A stretch of DNA of 64,000 nucleotides from QHXW01 sp963768075 (GTDB lineage: Bacteria > Acidobacteriota > Terriglobia > Bryobacterales > Bryobacteraceae). Made by a program: the position numbers and the translations under genes. Each line of letters starts with the position of its first letter. The stretch's first letter is position 1. The stretch covers positions 372,001 through 436,000 of the forward strand of contig CAVYHD010000002.1 of the NCBI GenBank assembly GCA_963768075.1. The letters are read 5' to 3'. Under the pieces are notes generated by a model. The model was not told the DNA's origin. It ran no database searches and saw only the letters and a program-made list of their open reading frames with translations. This document shows positions 25,318-34,062 of this stretch, piece after piece.

Positions 25318-27066
25318 CTATGGCCTCTTCCTGAAAGCCTCCGTCTTGATCACGCCAGAACCTTCCTTAATAACGATCAGGTGATCGGCAGGGACATTGG
25401 TTAGCGTCTCCTTGGTCCCGTTCGGCCAGCGGATCACGAGATCGGCCGCGGTCACCGCGCCCAAACCGAAGTGCACGCGCAGATCGTTGGCCGAGTAGAA
25501 GCTGGTCTGGCTTAAAACCTCCTGGGCCTGGATCTTGCCCCCATAGTGCGCCGTGACGCGCGCTCCGATGGCACTCCGGTTGGACTTGACGCCGATCAGC
25601 TTCACCTTCAGCCAATGGTTGTTTCCCGTCATGTCGTTTCGCAGCAATGACGGCGGCTCGTTCATGTTCACGATCAGCACGTCGATGTCGCCATCATTAT
25701 CGAAATCGCCGAACGCGCAACCGCGACTGGAGTGCGCAGCCGCCACTCCCGGACCAGCCTGATCGATCAACTCCTCGAACTTCCCGCCGGGAAGCGCGCG
25801 AAACACGATACGCGGCGTATGGTAGGGGTAGCTCGGCAACTTAGCCTCGACTTCGGGATAAACGCTGCCGGTTACGGCGAACAGGTCCGGCAAGCCGTCG
25901 TTGTCCAGATCGACGATGCCCGCGCCCCAGGTGATGTAGCGCGTCTCGACGCCCAGGCCGGCGCTGATGGTGACGTCTTCGAAATTTCCTTTGCCGTCAT
26001 TGCGGTACAAAACGTTGGTATCGTCGGCAAAGTGCGTCTTGAAAATGTCGAGATTGCCGTTGAGGTTGTAGTCGCCGACACCGATGCCCATACCGGCCTG
26101 CTCCATACCGTCTTCGTTGAGCGCCACGCCGGATTCCAGGCCGATGTCGGTGAATGTGTTGTCGTGGTTGTTGCGAAACAGGAAGCTGGGTGTGGAATCG
26201 CAGGCGACGTAGATATCGGGCCAGCCGTCATTATCAAAGTCGGCGGCTACGGCGGTCATGCCGTAACTGCCCTTGCCTTTTGCGATGCCCGATTTTTCGC
26301 TGACGTCGGTGAACGTGCCGTCGCCGTTGTTGTGGTAAAGCGCCGGGAGACCGGGCGGTAGGCCGCGAGGACCGCAGTTGACAGGCACGCCCTTCCAGTT
26401 GCAGTTGCTGTTCTCGCCGGGCTTGGGCGTGGTTTTCATGTCGAAGTTGAGATAGTTGGAGACGAACAGGTCGAGCTTGCCGTCGCGGTCATAGTCGATG
26501 AAGGTGCAGCCCGAACCCCAGCGGGTCTCCTTGTGCAGCAGTCCGGCCTTCGCGGTGACATCGGTGAAGGTGCCGTTGCCATTGTTGTGATAGAGGACGT
26601 TCTGTCCCCAGTAGGTAAGGAACAGATCGTCGAAGCCGTCGTTGTCGTAGTCGCCCACGCAGACGGCCGAAACCCACCCGGAGCGCTGCAAGCCGGAGTT
26701 CTGAGTCACATCGGTGAACGTGCCATCGCGGTTGTTCTTGTAGAGCCGATTCGTGCAGCCTTCCGGAGCGCCCTCCAGACGGGTACCGCACAGCAGGAAG
26801 ACATCGAGCCAGCCATCGTTATCGTAATCGATGAAGGCGACGCCGCAGCCCACGGTTTCCACGATGTATTGCTTGCTGTCGACACCGCCATAGATGACCG
26901 GACGATGGAGGCCCGCCTCCGCGGCGACATCCACGAAGTGGGCGTTAAACGGCAGACCCGAGGGCTTGCCGCGCGGCATGGCCTTCACACCACGGGAAGA
27001 AATCCCCTGTCCACGTAAGCGCAGGGCCGAAGCCGCCAGAACCGCCAGATAATTACGACGCGTCAT
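25318..27066 (-). CDS. CRTAC1-family protein: VCBS/FG-GAP repeats with ASPIC/UnbV end
   Basis: 582 residues. A twin-arginine-type leader (MTRRNYLAVLAASAL) is followed by a beta-propeller of FG-GAP/VCBS repeats, seen as recurrent calcium loops of the form FIDYDNDGWLDVF, VGDYDNDGFDDLF, FIDYDRDGKLDLF, AADFDNDGWPDIY, VGDYNLNGNLDIF, VDLDNDGLPDLF and FGDFDNDGDIDVL. At least seven blades are visible. The C-terminal ASPIC/UnbV domain (about 480-560) has NHWLKVKLIGVKSNRSAIGARV and FGLGAVTAADLVIRWPNG. Such proteins are abundant in Acidobacteria and Planctomycetes and are thought to bind glycans or act extracellularly. A terminator for the next minus-strand gene lies just upstream. Confidence 0.88.
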   Translation of the reverse strand: MTRRNYLAVLAASALRLRGQGISSRGVKAMPRGKPSGLPFNAHFVDVAAEAGLHRPVIYGGVDSKQYIVETVGCGVAFIDYDNDGWLDVFLLCGTRLEGAPEGCTNRLYKNNRDGTFTDVTQNSGLQRSGWVSAVCVGDYDNDGFDDLFLTYWGQNVLYHNNGNGTFTDVTAKAGLLHKETRWGSGCTFIDYDRDGKLDLFVSNYLNFDMKTTPKPGENSNCNWKGVPVNCGPRGLPPGLPALYHNNGDGTFTDVSEKSGIAKGKGSYGMTAVAADFDNDGWPDIYVACDSTPSFLFRNNHDNTFTDIGLESGVALNEDGMEQAGMGIGVGDYNLNGNLDIFKTHFADDTNVLYRNDGKGNFEDVTISAGLGVETRYITWGAGIVDLDNDGLPDLFAVTGSVYPEVEAKLPSYPYHTPRIVFRALPGGKFEELIDQAGPGVAAAHSSRGCAFGDFDNDGDIDVLIVNMNEPPSLLRNDMTGNNHWLKVKLIGVKSNRSAIGARVTAHYGGKIQAQEVLSQTSFYSANDLRVHFGLGAVTAADLVIRWPNGTKETLTNVPADHLIVIKEGSGVIKTEAFRKRP

Positions 27067-27121
27067 TCGTAATCAGTATAGCGACCTGCGTTGGAAGGCT
27101 CGGAGGAGCGGGGCTGGAGCG

Positions 27122-27154
27122 CAAAAAAATGGCCCGGCTGCGTGTCGCCGGGCC
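27122..27154 (-). terminator. Rho-independent terminator after the GIY-YIG gene
   Basis: Stem GGCCCGGC (27131-27138) and GCCGGGCC (27147-27154) around an 8-base loop. On the minus strand the stem is followed by ATTTTTTTG, read from 27130 down to 27122. It lies about 79 bases past the GIY-YIG stop and so separates that gene from the CRTAC1 gene. This is the clearest intrinsic terminator in the window. Confidence 0.75.
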
Positions 27155-27232
27155 GAGAAAACAGTGGCAGATGAAAGGACGATAACAGTTCACGCGGTCG
27201 AGGAAAATCGGGTGAAATCCCGACCGTGCATG

Positions 27233-27541
27233 TTATGAGCGAACCAGGGGCTGTGTCTTGCGATTGCAGACCGGGCGGTACTGGGAGACCAATTCCTTCT
27301 GCCGGACCAAACGTGCTTTGTACGGCAGTAGCTCAAAGGTGAACTGCCGGGGCTGCCATTGCAGAACGTAGGGCTTCTGGCCGCTTAAGTAGTCCAATAG
27401 AGCTCTGCGAATGTTAAAACTGCTCCCGATGTACACCCACTTGCCGGGCAGCGCCAGGCCATAGACACCGGACTCTTCCGGCGCATTTTTAAGCACGCTA
27501 GTCCTAGTAAGACTAAAGCGATGTAAGTCGTCCCATATCAC
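27233..27541 (-). CDS. GIY-YIG-domain protein, small
   Basis: 102 residues. The hallmark GVYGLALPGKWVYIGSS (residues 25-41) is the two-tyrosine core of the GIY-YIG nuclease fold, followed by FNIRRALLDYL as the first helix with its Arg and a late Glu in LVRQKELVSQY. It is about the size of the minimal single-domain proteins. No DNA-binding domain is attached, so it may be a repair-type or mobile-element-derived nuclease, or a non-catalytic member. It is transcribed alone and ends in a strong terminator (27122-27154). Confidence 0.7.
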   Translation of the reverse strand: MIWDDLHRFSLTRTSVLKNAPEESGVYGLALPGKWVYIGSSFNIRRALLDYLSGQKPYVLQWQPRQFTFELLPYKARLVRQKELVSQYRPVCNRKTQPLVRS

Positions 27542-27632
27542 CGGAACACCTTGTCACCCGAAGTGTAGCCCAAGGGTAGTAAGCACCAGAATCGGGAAAA
27601 CACCCGAAAATCTGTGATAAACTCCCACTCCG

Positions 27633-28121
27633 ATGAGGTCATCAGCCACGGATAGTTCTCTTCGCAAACATTTGGTTGACCTTCTGCAAGGCGGCGGAGC
27701 CCACCTTACTTTCGATGCCGCGGTGGCCCGATTTCCGGCCGCCCTCCGTGGCATGAAACCCGCGGGTGCGCAGCACAGCGCGTGGCAACTGATCGAACAC
27801 ATGCGCATCGCCCAGTGGGACATCCTGGAATTCAGCCGGAACGCCGCGCACGTCTCGCCGGAATTCCCCGCCGGGTACTGGCCCGGCACGGAAACGCCGC
27901 CGTCCGCCCGCGCCTGGAACAGCAGCTTGCGGACCTTCCGGGCAGACCTGCAAGCCATGATCGCCCTGGTTACGAAGCCATCGACCGATCTTTTCGCCCG
28001 CATCCCGCACGGCAGCGGACAAACGATTCTGCGCGAGGCGCTGCTCGTGGCAGATCACAATGCGTATCATCTGGGCGAACTGGTTCTGCTGCGCCGATTG
28101 TTGGGAGCCTGGCATGGCTGA
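27633..28121 (+). CDS. DinB-family protein
   Basis: 162 residues with the four-helix DinB/YfiT fold. The metal-binding His residues are in WQLIEHMRIAQWDIL (first) and VADHNAYHLGELVLLR (second and third, spaced DHNAYH). Family members bind a divalent metal; some are thiol-dependent S-transferases for bacillithiol or mycothiol, but most have no known reaction. It is followed after 24 bases by the NTF2-like gene on the same strand. Divergent from the GIY-YIG gene. Confidence 0.82.
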   Translation: MRSSATDSSLRKHLVDLLQGGGAHLTFDAAVARFPAALRGMKPAGAQHSAWQLIEHMRIAQWDILEFSRNAAHVSPEFPAGYWPGTETPPSARAWNSSLRTFRADLQAMIALVTKPSTDLFARIPHGSGQTILREALLVADHNAYHLGELVLLRRLLGAWHG

Positions 28122-28145
28122 AAGGCGTTGACCTATCCTGTAAAC

Positions 28146-28640
28146 ATGTCTGCACCCAGCCTGAGCCAATTGTGGGAAGAGCACACGGCACACGAATTCC
28201 AAACGCGCGATACCGAGCGCACGCTCGACACCATGGTGGACGACGCCTACGTCAACCATGTCCCGGTCATGACGGGCGGCCGGGGAAAGGCCGAGCTACG
28301 CGCGTTCTACTCCACCGATTTCATTCCGAAGATGCCGCCGGACACGAAACTCAAGCCGGTCTCGCGCACGGTCGGCGAAGATCAATTGGTCGACGAGCTG
28401 ATCTTCTCGTTCACGCACACCGAGGAGATGCCCTGGATGCTGCCCGGCGTCGCCGCGACCAACAGGCATGTGGAGATTCCACTGGTGGTGATCGTAAAAT
28501 TCCGCGACGGGAAGCTGTCGCATGAGCACATCTACTGGGACCAAGCGTCCGTACTCAAACAGATCGGGCTGATCACCGACGCGAAGCTTCCCGTGTTTGG
28601 CGCCGAGACTGCGAGAAAAGTTCTGGGGCTCCCGGCCTAG
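28146..28640 (+). CDS. NTF2-like (SnoaL-type) protein
   Basis: 164 residues from the ATG at 28146; a TTG at 28128 would add six residues without improving the fold. The alpha+beta cone pattern of the SnoaL/NTF2 superfamily is visible: an N-terminal helix, DTMVDDAYVNHVPVMTGG, GKAELRAFYSTDFIPK, then beta strands with VDELIFSFTHTEEMPW and the closing FRDGKLSHEHIYWDQASVL. Such domains are cyclases, isomerases or simple binding proteins; function cannot be chosen here. It overlaps the nagA end by 4 bases, tail to tail. Confidence 0.75.
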   Translation: MSAPSLSQLWEEHTAHEFQTRDTERTLDTMVDDAYVNHVPVMTGGRGKAELRAFYSTDFIPKMPPDTKLKPVSRTVGEDQLVDELIFSFTHTEEMPWMLPGVAATNRHVEIPLVVIVKFRDGKLSHEHIYWDQASVLKQIGLITDAKLPVFGAETARKVLGLPA

Positions 28641-29877
28641 CGCGGGCAGAGCTGGCCGCCAATGTAGGTGGAGTGCACGTGAAGCTGATCGTCGAGGATA
28701 ACCAGGTCGGCTAGTTTGCCGGGCGTGATGCTGCCGATGTCGCCGGCACGGTGGATGATCTCGGCCGGGGTGAGAGACGCCATGCGCACGGCTTGCCAAA
28801 GGGGACAGCCAACCAGGTCGCGAAACACGCGGACCATTTCGTTCATGGGGAACACCGACGACGCGAGTGCGGTGCCATCGGGAATGCGAGCTTCGCCATT
28901 TTTCACCACCGCCAGCATGCCGTGGCGCGGACCGAAGGCATATTCGCCGTCGGGCATGCCCGCACCGCGCATCGCGTCGGTCACGATAGCCAGTTTCTCG
29001 TAGCCCTTATTGCGAAAGGCGAGGCGCAGCATCTCGCGCGACAGATGCTTGCCGTCGGTGATGAGCTCCGAGGAGAGCCGCTCGTCGAGATACACAGCTT
29101 CGACGATGCCGCCGCTCCGTGGATTGCGCGTACCGCGCCAGCGATTATTCATGGCGTCGGTCATAGCGCAATAAAGGTGCGTGACGTGGCGGACGCCCCA
29201 ATCCGGCGGCTTCCTCCACTTCCTGATAAAGCGCTTCGCTGTGGCCGGCGTTAGCATTCGGCGCCGCGGCGGTGCAGCTCTTCCACCAAGGCTCGTGCGC
29301 CCGGCAGCTCGGGAGCCAGCGTCATCGAAGCAATAGGACCCCGTTCCAGAATCTGCCGCCACTCATGTTCTTCGGGATGGCGAACGAACCGCGGCAGGTG
29401 GCAGCCACGCTTGGTCATGGCCAGGTAGGGACCTTCGATGTGCGCGCCGAGTGCGCGGCCGGCCGCCTGTGGGCCGGTGCGATAACGTTCCAGCGCTTCG
29501 AGCGCCAGGAGGATTTCCGCAAGCGGCGCCGTCGCCGTGGTGGGACAGAGGCTCGTGGTCCCGTGCGCAGCGTGATAGCGGAAGACGCTCTCGATATCGG
29601 CATCGGTGCCGTCCATGAAATCGCTGCCCGCTCCGCCATGAATGTGAATGTCAACGAATCCGGGCGCGAGGAACAGGCCACCCACGTCGACAATCTGCGC
29701 ACCCGCGGGAATCTCGCTCCGCTCACCGGCATACTGGATGCGATCGCCGCACACCACGACCATGCCGTCAGCGATCACGCCGCTATCCGTAATGACGCCG
29801 GCGTTGAGAAAGACCTTGAGTAACGGCCCCGCGTCTAGGTTTCCCAAATGACGTCCCTTGGCGTGAATTCGCGCCAA
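28637..29877 (-). pseudogene. nagA: N-acetylglucosamine-6-phosphate deacetylase, two frameshifts
   Basis: The amidohydrolase is spread over three registers within one locus. Part 1 (to 29251) has PGFVDIHIHGG and the metal-ligand HIEGPYLAM. A middle piece in a second register (about 29250-29200) reads NAGHSEALYQEVEEAAGLG, the classic His-metal segment. Part 3 (from about 29195) has VRHVTHLYCAMTDAMNN, ITDGKHLS, and IVTDAMRGAG with the catalytic Asp. Every catalytic residue survives, so only two one-base insertions, one near 29255 and one in the C run at 29196-29199, separate it from an intact gene of about 410 residues. It deacetylates GlcNAc-6-P in amino-sugar recycling. The start is uncertain: TTG at 29877 overlaps the upstream gene. 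Confidence 0.8.
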
Positions 29878-30119
29878 CCGACCATGGCGGGGCGGGTCCA
29901 GGAGGGATCACCGCCGTGTTTGCGCATGTAGAACTCGGCGTTAGTGAGAGCTTTCTGCTTGGCCGCGTCGAGATCGAATTCGCTGGGCGGCAGGATGACC
30001 CTTGCGTGCGCCCGGCTGTCGAACAAATGCATGGTCCACAAACCGTCAGCGCTGCGCTGGATCTCGAGGATCAGAGGCGCGAGTTCGGCCAGACAGGTGT
30101 ATCCGCGAGGTTGGCTCAT
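29835..30119 (-). CDS. Small cytosolic protein of unknown function
   Basis: 94 residues: GYTCLAELAPLILEIQRSAD, WTMHLFDSRAHARVILPP, FDLDAAKQKALTNAEFYMRK, WTRPAMVGWREFTPRDVIWE. The pattern is beta-beta-beta-helix with a hydrophobic core and no signal. I do not recognise the family. It overlaps the DUF4832 gene by 4 bases (ATGA at 30116-30119) and the nagA start by about 40 bases, so the three form a minus-strand operon. Confidence 0.55.
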   Translation of the reverse strand: MSQPRGYTCLAELAPLILEIQRSADGLWTMHLFDSRAHARVILPPSEFDLDAAKQKALTNAEFYMRKHGGDPSWTRPAMVGWREFTPRDVIWET

Positions 30120-31504
30120 TCGACCGCAATACCACCCAGGTCGTACCAGCCGTCCTCCTGGCGGCCTTCAATGGCGAGGCGGATGGCCGGGGTCAAGGTG
30201 CGACGGTCGAGCAGCGCCACGCGGAGCCGGTAAGCACCGGGAGGAAGGTCGCCGGGAACGTAGAGGGTGCTTTCGAAAACAGCGTCTCCGGGGAGCCACC
30301 GGCGAATATCCGCGGTAGTGCGGATGATTCCCGTTCGCGCGGCGGAATGCAGTTCCAACGCCAGGATGTAGTCGCGATACACGGGCGCCGCGCCCGCGTT
30401 CAGCCACCACATGTGAAACATTGCCATTCGGCCAGCATGCACGGTGCGCGGGTATTCGATCCGGCGCAGGATGAACCGATATCCGATCTTTTTCTGAAAT
30501 TCGTCGAACGGGGCTTTCCACTCCGCGGGAATCGCGGTCGATTTGATATTGATAGACGTAGCGTGCCAGCGCAACGCCTGGTCGAAAATGTAGGGCAGCG
30601 TGAAACCCCACTGTTTCCAGGAAAGCGGCGTGCCGCAGGTCTCGAGCGACACCGGGCTGTGCTTCCAGACGTCCTCCGCGTGCGCCTTCACCACCTGCTG
30701 CGGATAGAGATCGAGCATGTGCGCAAAGCTCTCATGGCCAGGGCGGCCCATGTCGCCCCAACAATCAAGGCGCCATCCCGCGCCGCGGTGCACCGCGTAG
30801 TCGAGCGCGGCGAGCTCATCGAAATTCATCAGGAGCGGCGTGCTGGGAAAGGCTTCAAAATATTGGTCGATGAGCTGTTTTTGCACGGGCCATTCCGGCG
30901 GGTAGGGGCCCCAGCCCTCGCCCCAGTAACCGAAAGTCGAGACATCAACCGAATCAAGATACGGATGGCCATCGTAACGATGGCCGGCGCCGGCAACGAT
31001 TTCGCCCCAACTCTTTAAATAGATCGGGTCGCTCGAATCCGGCGACCAGATGGCGCCGTCTTTGTCACCGGGCTTATTGGCGCGGCGCGCGCCCGAAGTT
31101 TCATACCAGGCCGGAAGCGGGTGCTTCTCATCGTAGGGCATCACACGAATGGCGAGGGTTTGATGGTGACTGCGCGCTTCGTCGAGCGCGAGGTCGATAA
31201 TATCCCAGCGGTATTTGCCGCGCTCGGGTTCGATTTGCGACCAGAACCACCGAAGGTATGCAATGGAGGTATCGGGAAAATCGGGCCGCGACGCGGCGTC
31301 GGACAGCGTGGCGGTTGGTCCCTCTTCCGACCAATTGTGTCCGGCGTTGATGGCATCGCCGTTGAAGCGTTGGAAGGTGGTGATACCCATGCCGGGATTC
31401 AGCAGCAATTCGTCGGTCTCCCGCGGCCGCACAACCACGGTTTCCGATTGCGCCCATATGGGGAGCGTGTAAACAATCGCACAAAGGAGCGGGAACCCGC
31501 GCAT
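30116..31504 (-). CDS. Exported DUF4832 / glycosidase-like protein
   Basis: 462 residues from the ATG at 31504, which gives a proper signal peptide (MRGFPLLCAIVYTLPIWAQS); a frame extension to 31573 is not signal-like. The body is a TIM-barrel of the beta-galactosidase-like, DUF4832-containing type: LNPGMGITTFQRFNG, SIAYLRWFWSQIEPERGKY, TLAIRVMPYDEKHPL, FGYWGEGWG (the Glu is a likely acid/base) and a C-terminal beta sandwich with PGDLPPGAYRLRVALLDRR. Proteins with this layout are expected to hydrolyse glycosides outside the cytoplasm. Followed, with an ATGA overlap, by the small gene and nagA, which suggests amino-sugar or glycan use. Confidence 0.75.
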   Translation of the reverse strand: MRGFPLLCAIVYTLPIWAQSETVVVRPRETDELLLNPGMGITTFQRFNGDAINAGHNWSEEGPTATLSDAASRPDFPDTSIAYLRWFWSQIEPERGKYRWDIIDLALDEARSHHQTLAIRVMPYDEKHPLPAWYETSGARRANKPGDKDGAIWSPDSSDPIYLKSWGEIVAGAGHRYDGHPYLDSVDVSTFGYWGEGWGPYPPEWPVQKQLIDQYFEAFPSTPLLMNFDELAALDYAVHRGAGWRLDCWGDMGRPGHESFAHMLDLYPQQVVKAHAEDVWKHSPVSLETCGTPLSWKQWGFTLPYIFDQALRWHATSINIKSTAIPAEWKAPFDEFQKKIGYRFILRRIEYPRTVHAGRMAMFHMWWLNAGAAPVYRDYILALELHSAARTGIIRTTADIRRWLPGDAVFESTLYVPGDLPPGAYRLRVALLDRRTLTPAIRLAIEGRQEDGWYDLGGIAVE

Positions 31505-31656
31505 TCGACTGCAAGATAACACAAGTGGCGCGGTTTTGGCCTTGAAAATCAGAACCGCCGCTGCTACCATCAAGTTCCCCAGGAGCGTCCAATGTCGAAT
31601 TTGGCTGTCCTACTGAATTCGAAGGTACCGGCGCTCCAAGTCGCGGCAGAAGCATC

Positions 31657-34017
31657 ATGAGCACGCCCGCGAATCCCGATCGCGAACCGCCCGCCGATTT
31701 CCCGCCAGCCGGAACCCACGCCCACGTTCTTCAATTCATTCTGGACAACATAGACGACGGTGTCACAGTCCTCAATCGGGAGAACGAATTCGTGATGCGC
31801 AATGCCGCTGCCGAGCGCATTGCGGGTATCGCCGCGGAGCATCGATCCCCCAAAGAATGGGCGCACGCCCTTGGGGTTTGCCTTCCCGACGGCGTGACTC
31901 CGGTTCCCGATGACCAGTTGCCCACGTTGCGCGCGCTTCACGCGGAATCGGTGGATGGCTCGGAATTGTTTGTGCGCCATCGTCACGCTCCGCAGGGGAA
32001 GTGGGTGAGTGTCACGGCTCGTCCGTTTACCGATGAGCAGGGCAACGCCATGGGGGCCATCGCCATCTACCGTGACGTTACGCGCCGCAAGCATGCCGAG
32101 CAGGCGTTGCGCGCGTCGGAAAAACGATACCGGCTGCTGTTCGAAGAAAATCTGGCGGGCATCCTGAGAACCACGCTCGACGGCCGGGTTCTCGAGTCCA
32201 ACGAAGCTTTTGCCGGGATGCTCGGCTACGGTTCGAGCGAAGAGTTGGCCGCTATCAATGCGCAAGCGTTTTACCAGCAGCCATCGGATCGCGCGGAGCT
32301 TCTTCGCCGCCTACAGGAGCAGAAAGCCATCACGCAGCAGGAAGTCTGCTTCCGGCGGAAGGACGGTGGACCGGTCTGGATTCTGACCAACATGAATCTG
32401 GTCGAGTCCGACGAGGAGCCCGGCGCCTTCACCATCGTAGGGACGACCTTTGATATTACCGAGCGCAAACGATCGCGCGAAGAACTGCGGGAAAGCCAAC
32501 AGCGGTTCGCGGCCTTCATGCGCCACCTTCCCGGGGTGGCGTTCATGAAAAACCGCCGGGGGCAGTATGTTTTTTACAACGAGGCCGCCCAGGGACTGTT
32601 TCATCTCGAGCCAAGCGATTTCCTGGGAAAAACCGACCACGATGTCTGGCCCCTGGAATATGCGGATCGCTTCGTCTCCAACGACTCGGAAGTTTTCCGC
32701 ACCAAGAAGCCGGTGGAAGCAGTCGAGGCCGTGCCGCACCAGCAGGCCGTGCATTATTGGTTGATCTACAAGTTCCCCATCCTCGACGAAAGCGACGAGG
32801 TCCAGTTCATCGGCGGAGTCGGTATCGACATTACTGAACGGCGGCAGCTCGAAGACCAGCTGCGCCAGTCGCAGAAAATGGAGGCGGTCGGAAGGCTGGC
32901 GGGCGGTGTTGCCCACGATTTCAACAATCTGCTGACCGTCATTTCGGGATACGGCGATATGATCATGCGCGGCCTGCCGTCCGATGACGCGCTGCATGGT
33001 TGCATTGAGGAGGTTCTGAAAGCGGCCAGCCGCGCCACCAGCCTTACCAACCAACTGCTGGCGTTCAGCCGCCGCCAGGTGATCCAACCCAAGATTCTGG
33101 ATTTGAACATCCTGGTGGCTAACATGGACCGCATGCTCCGGCGTGTGATCGGGGAACACATCGAGCTGGAGACCGTTCTAACTCCGGGGCTCGGCGCTGT
33201 GAAAGCCGATGCCGGCCAGCTCGAGCAAGTCATTATGAACCTGGCGGTAAACGCCCGCGACGCCATGCCCGCGGGCGGCAGGCTCTACATTCGCACGGGC
33301 AACGTGGATGTGCCTCGCTCCTCGCGGCTGCACGCCGATGTGCGGCCGGGAACTTACGTGCGGCTCACGGTGGCGGACACCGGCAAGGGAATGGATGCGG
33401 AAATCATGATCCACCTGTTCGAACCCTTCTACACGTCGAAGTCGACCGGGAAAGGTACGGGGCTGGGGCTTTCCACCGTCTACGGCATCGTGAAACAGAG
33501 CGGCGGAGAGATCGTAGTGGAAAGCGAGCCCGGCAGCGGCGCAACCTTCCACATGTACTTGCCGCGAGTCAGCGGCGTGACGGACACAACGTATCTTGCC
33601 AGGCCCGAGACCGTTGTTCGCACCGGCACCGAGACCATCTTGCTGGTGGAGGACGAGCCCGGCGTGCGGCAACTGGTGCGTGAGATGCTGCACCGTTTGG
33701 GATATACCATCCTCGAAGCAGGAGGCGGCGCCGAAGCCTTACGCATTTTTGCACAGCATCAGGGCGCGATCGATCTCCTGCTGACAGACGTGATCATGCC
33801 GCAGATGAGCGGCAGGGACCTGGCTGAGCGGCTGCGGACGGTTCAGCCCGCTCTGAAGGTTCTCTACATCTCCGGCTACACCGACGATATGCTGGCGCAC
33901 CACGGCGTGCTCGAGCCTGATGTATTCCTGCTGCCCAAGCCCTTCGCTCCCGACGAGCTGGCCAAGAAGCTGCGTGAGGTGCTGGACACCGAAGCGAGCA
34001 AGGGCGCCGACGCGTAA
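31657..34017 (+). CDS. Cytosolic multi-PAS hybrid histidine kinase
   Basis: 786 residues with no membrane helix. Three PAS-type domains occupy about 1-405: FILDNIDDGVTVLNRENEFV, then RLLFEENLAGILRTTLDGRVL, then PGVAFMKNRRGQYVFYNEA. The second is followed by a PAC motif (FDITERKRSREELRESQ). HisKA has H420 in GGVAHDFNN, the HATPase has EQVIMNLAVNARDAM and GKGTGLGLST, and the receiver has D711 in LLLTDVIMP. The kinase-receiver half has nearly the same order and many of the same words as the membrane kinase at 16043, so they are paralogues with different sensors. It lacks a DNA-binding output. Likely a redox, light or metabolite sensor through the PAS domains. Confidence 0.9.
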   Translation: MSTPANPDREPPADFPPAGTHAHVLQFILDNIDDGVTVLNRENEFVMRNAAAERIAGIAAEHRSPKEWAHALGVCLPDGVTPVPDDQLPTLRALHAESVDGSELFVRHRHAPQGKWVSVTARPFTDEQGNAMGAIAIYRDVTRRKHAEQALRASEKRYRLLFEENLAGILRTTLDGRVLESNEAFAGMLGYGSSEELAAINAQAFYQQPSDRAELLRRLQEQKAITQQEVCFRRKDGGPVWILTNMNLVESDEEPGAFTIVGTTFDITERKRSREELRESQQRFAAFMRHLPGVAFMKNRRGQYVFYNEAAQGLFHLEPSDFLGKTDHDVWPLEYADRFVSNDSEVFRTKKPVEAVEAVPHQQAVHYWLIYKFPILDESDEVQFIGGVGIDITERRQLEDQLRQSQKMEAVGRLAGGVAHDFNNLLTVISGYGDMIMRGLPSDDALHGCIEEVLKAASRATSLTNQLLAFSRRQVIQPKILDLNILVANMDRMLRRVIGEHIELETVLTPGLGAVKADAGQLEQVIMNLAVNARDAMPAGGRLYIRTGNVDVPRSSRLHADVRPGTYVRLTVADTGKGMDAEIMIHLFEPFYTSKSTGKGTGLGLSTVYGIVKQSGGEIVVESEPGSGATFHMYLPRVSGVTDTTYLARPETVVRTGTETILLVEDEPGVRQLVREMLHRLGYTILEAGGGAEALRIFAQHQGAIDLLLTDVIMPQMSGRDLAERLRTVQPALKVLYISGYTDDMLAHHGVLEPDVFLLPKPFAPDELAKKLREVLDTEASKGADA

Positions 34018-34062
34018 CGCGGTAGTTGAGTTTCGCGTTGCAATCCGTAAAAGCGGCGGCGG

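Noticed and set aside
27196..27226. FMN- or cobalamin-riboswitch-like motif (GGGTGAAATCCCGACCG)
   Set aside because: Only one short helix of such a motif is present, none of the other arms can be found around it, and no riboflavin or cobalamin gene lies nearby.
29835..29877. A separate gene at the nagA start overlapping the small cytosolic gene
   Set aside because: The overlap is explained by the uncertain TTG start of nagA, not by another gene.
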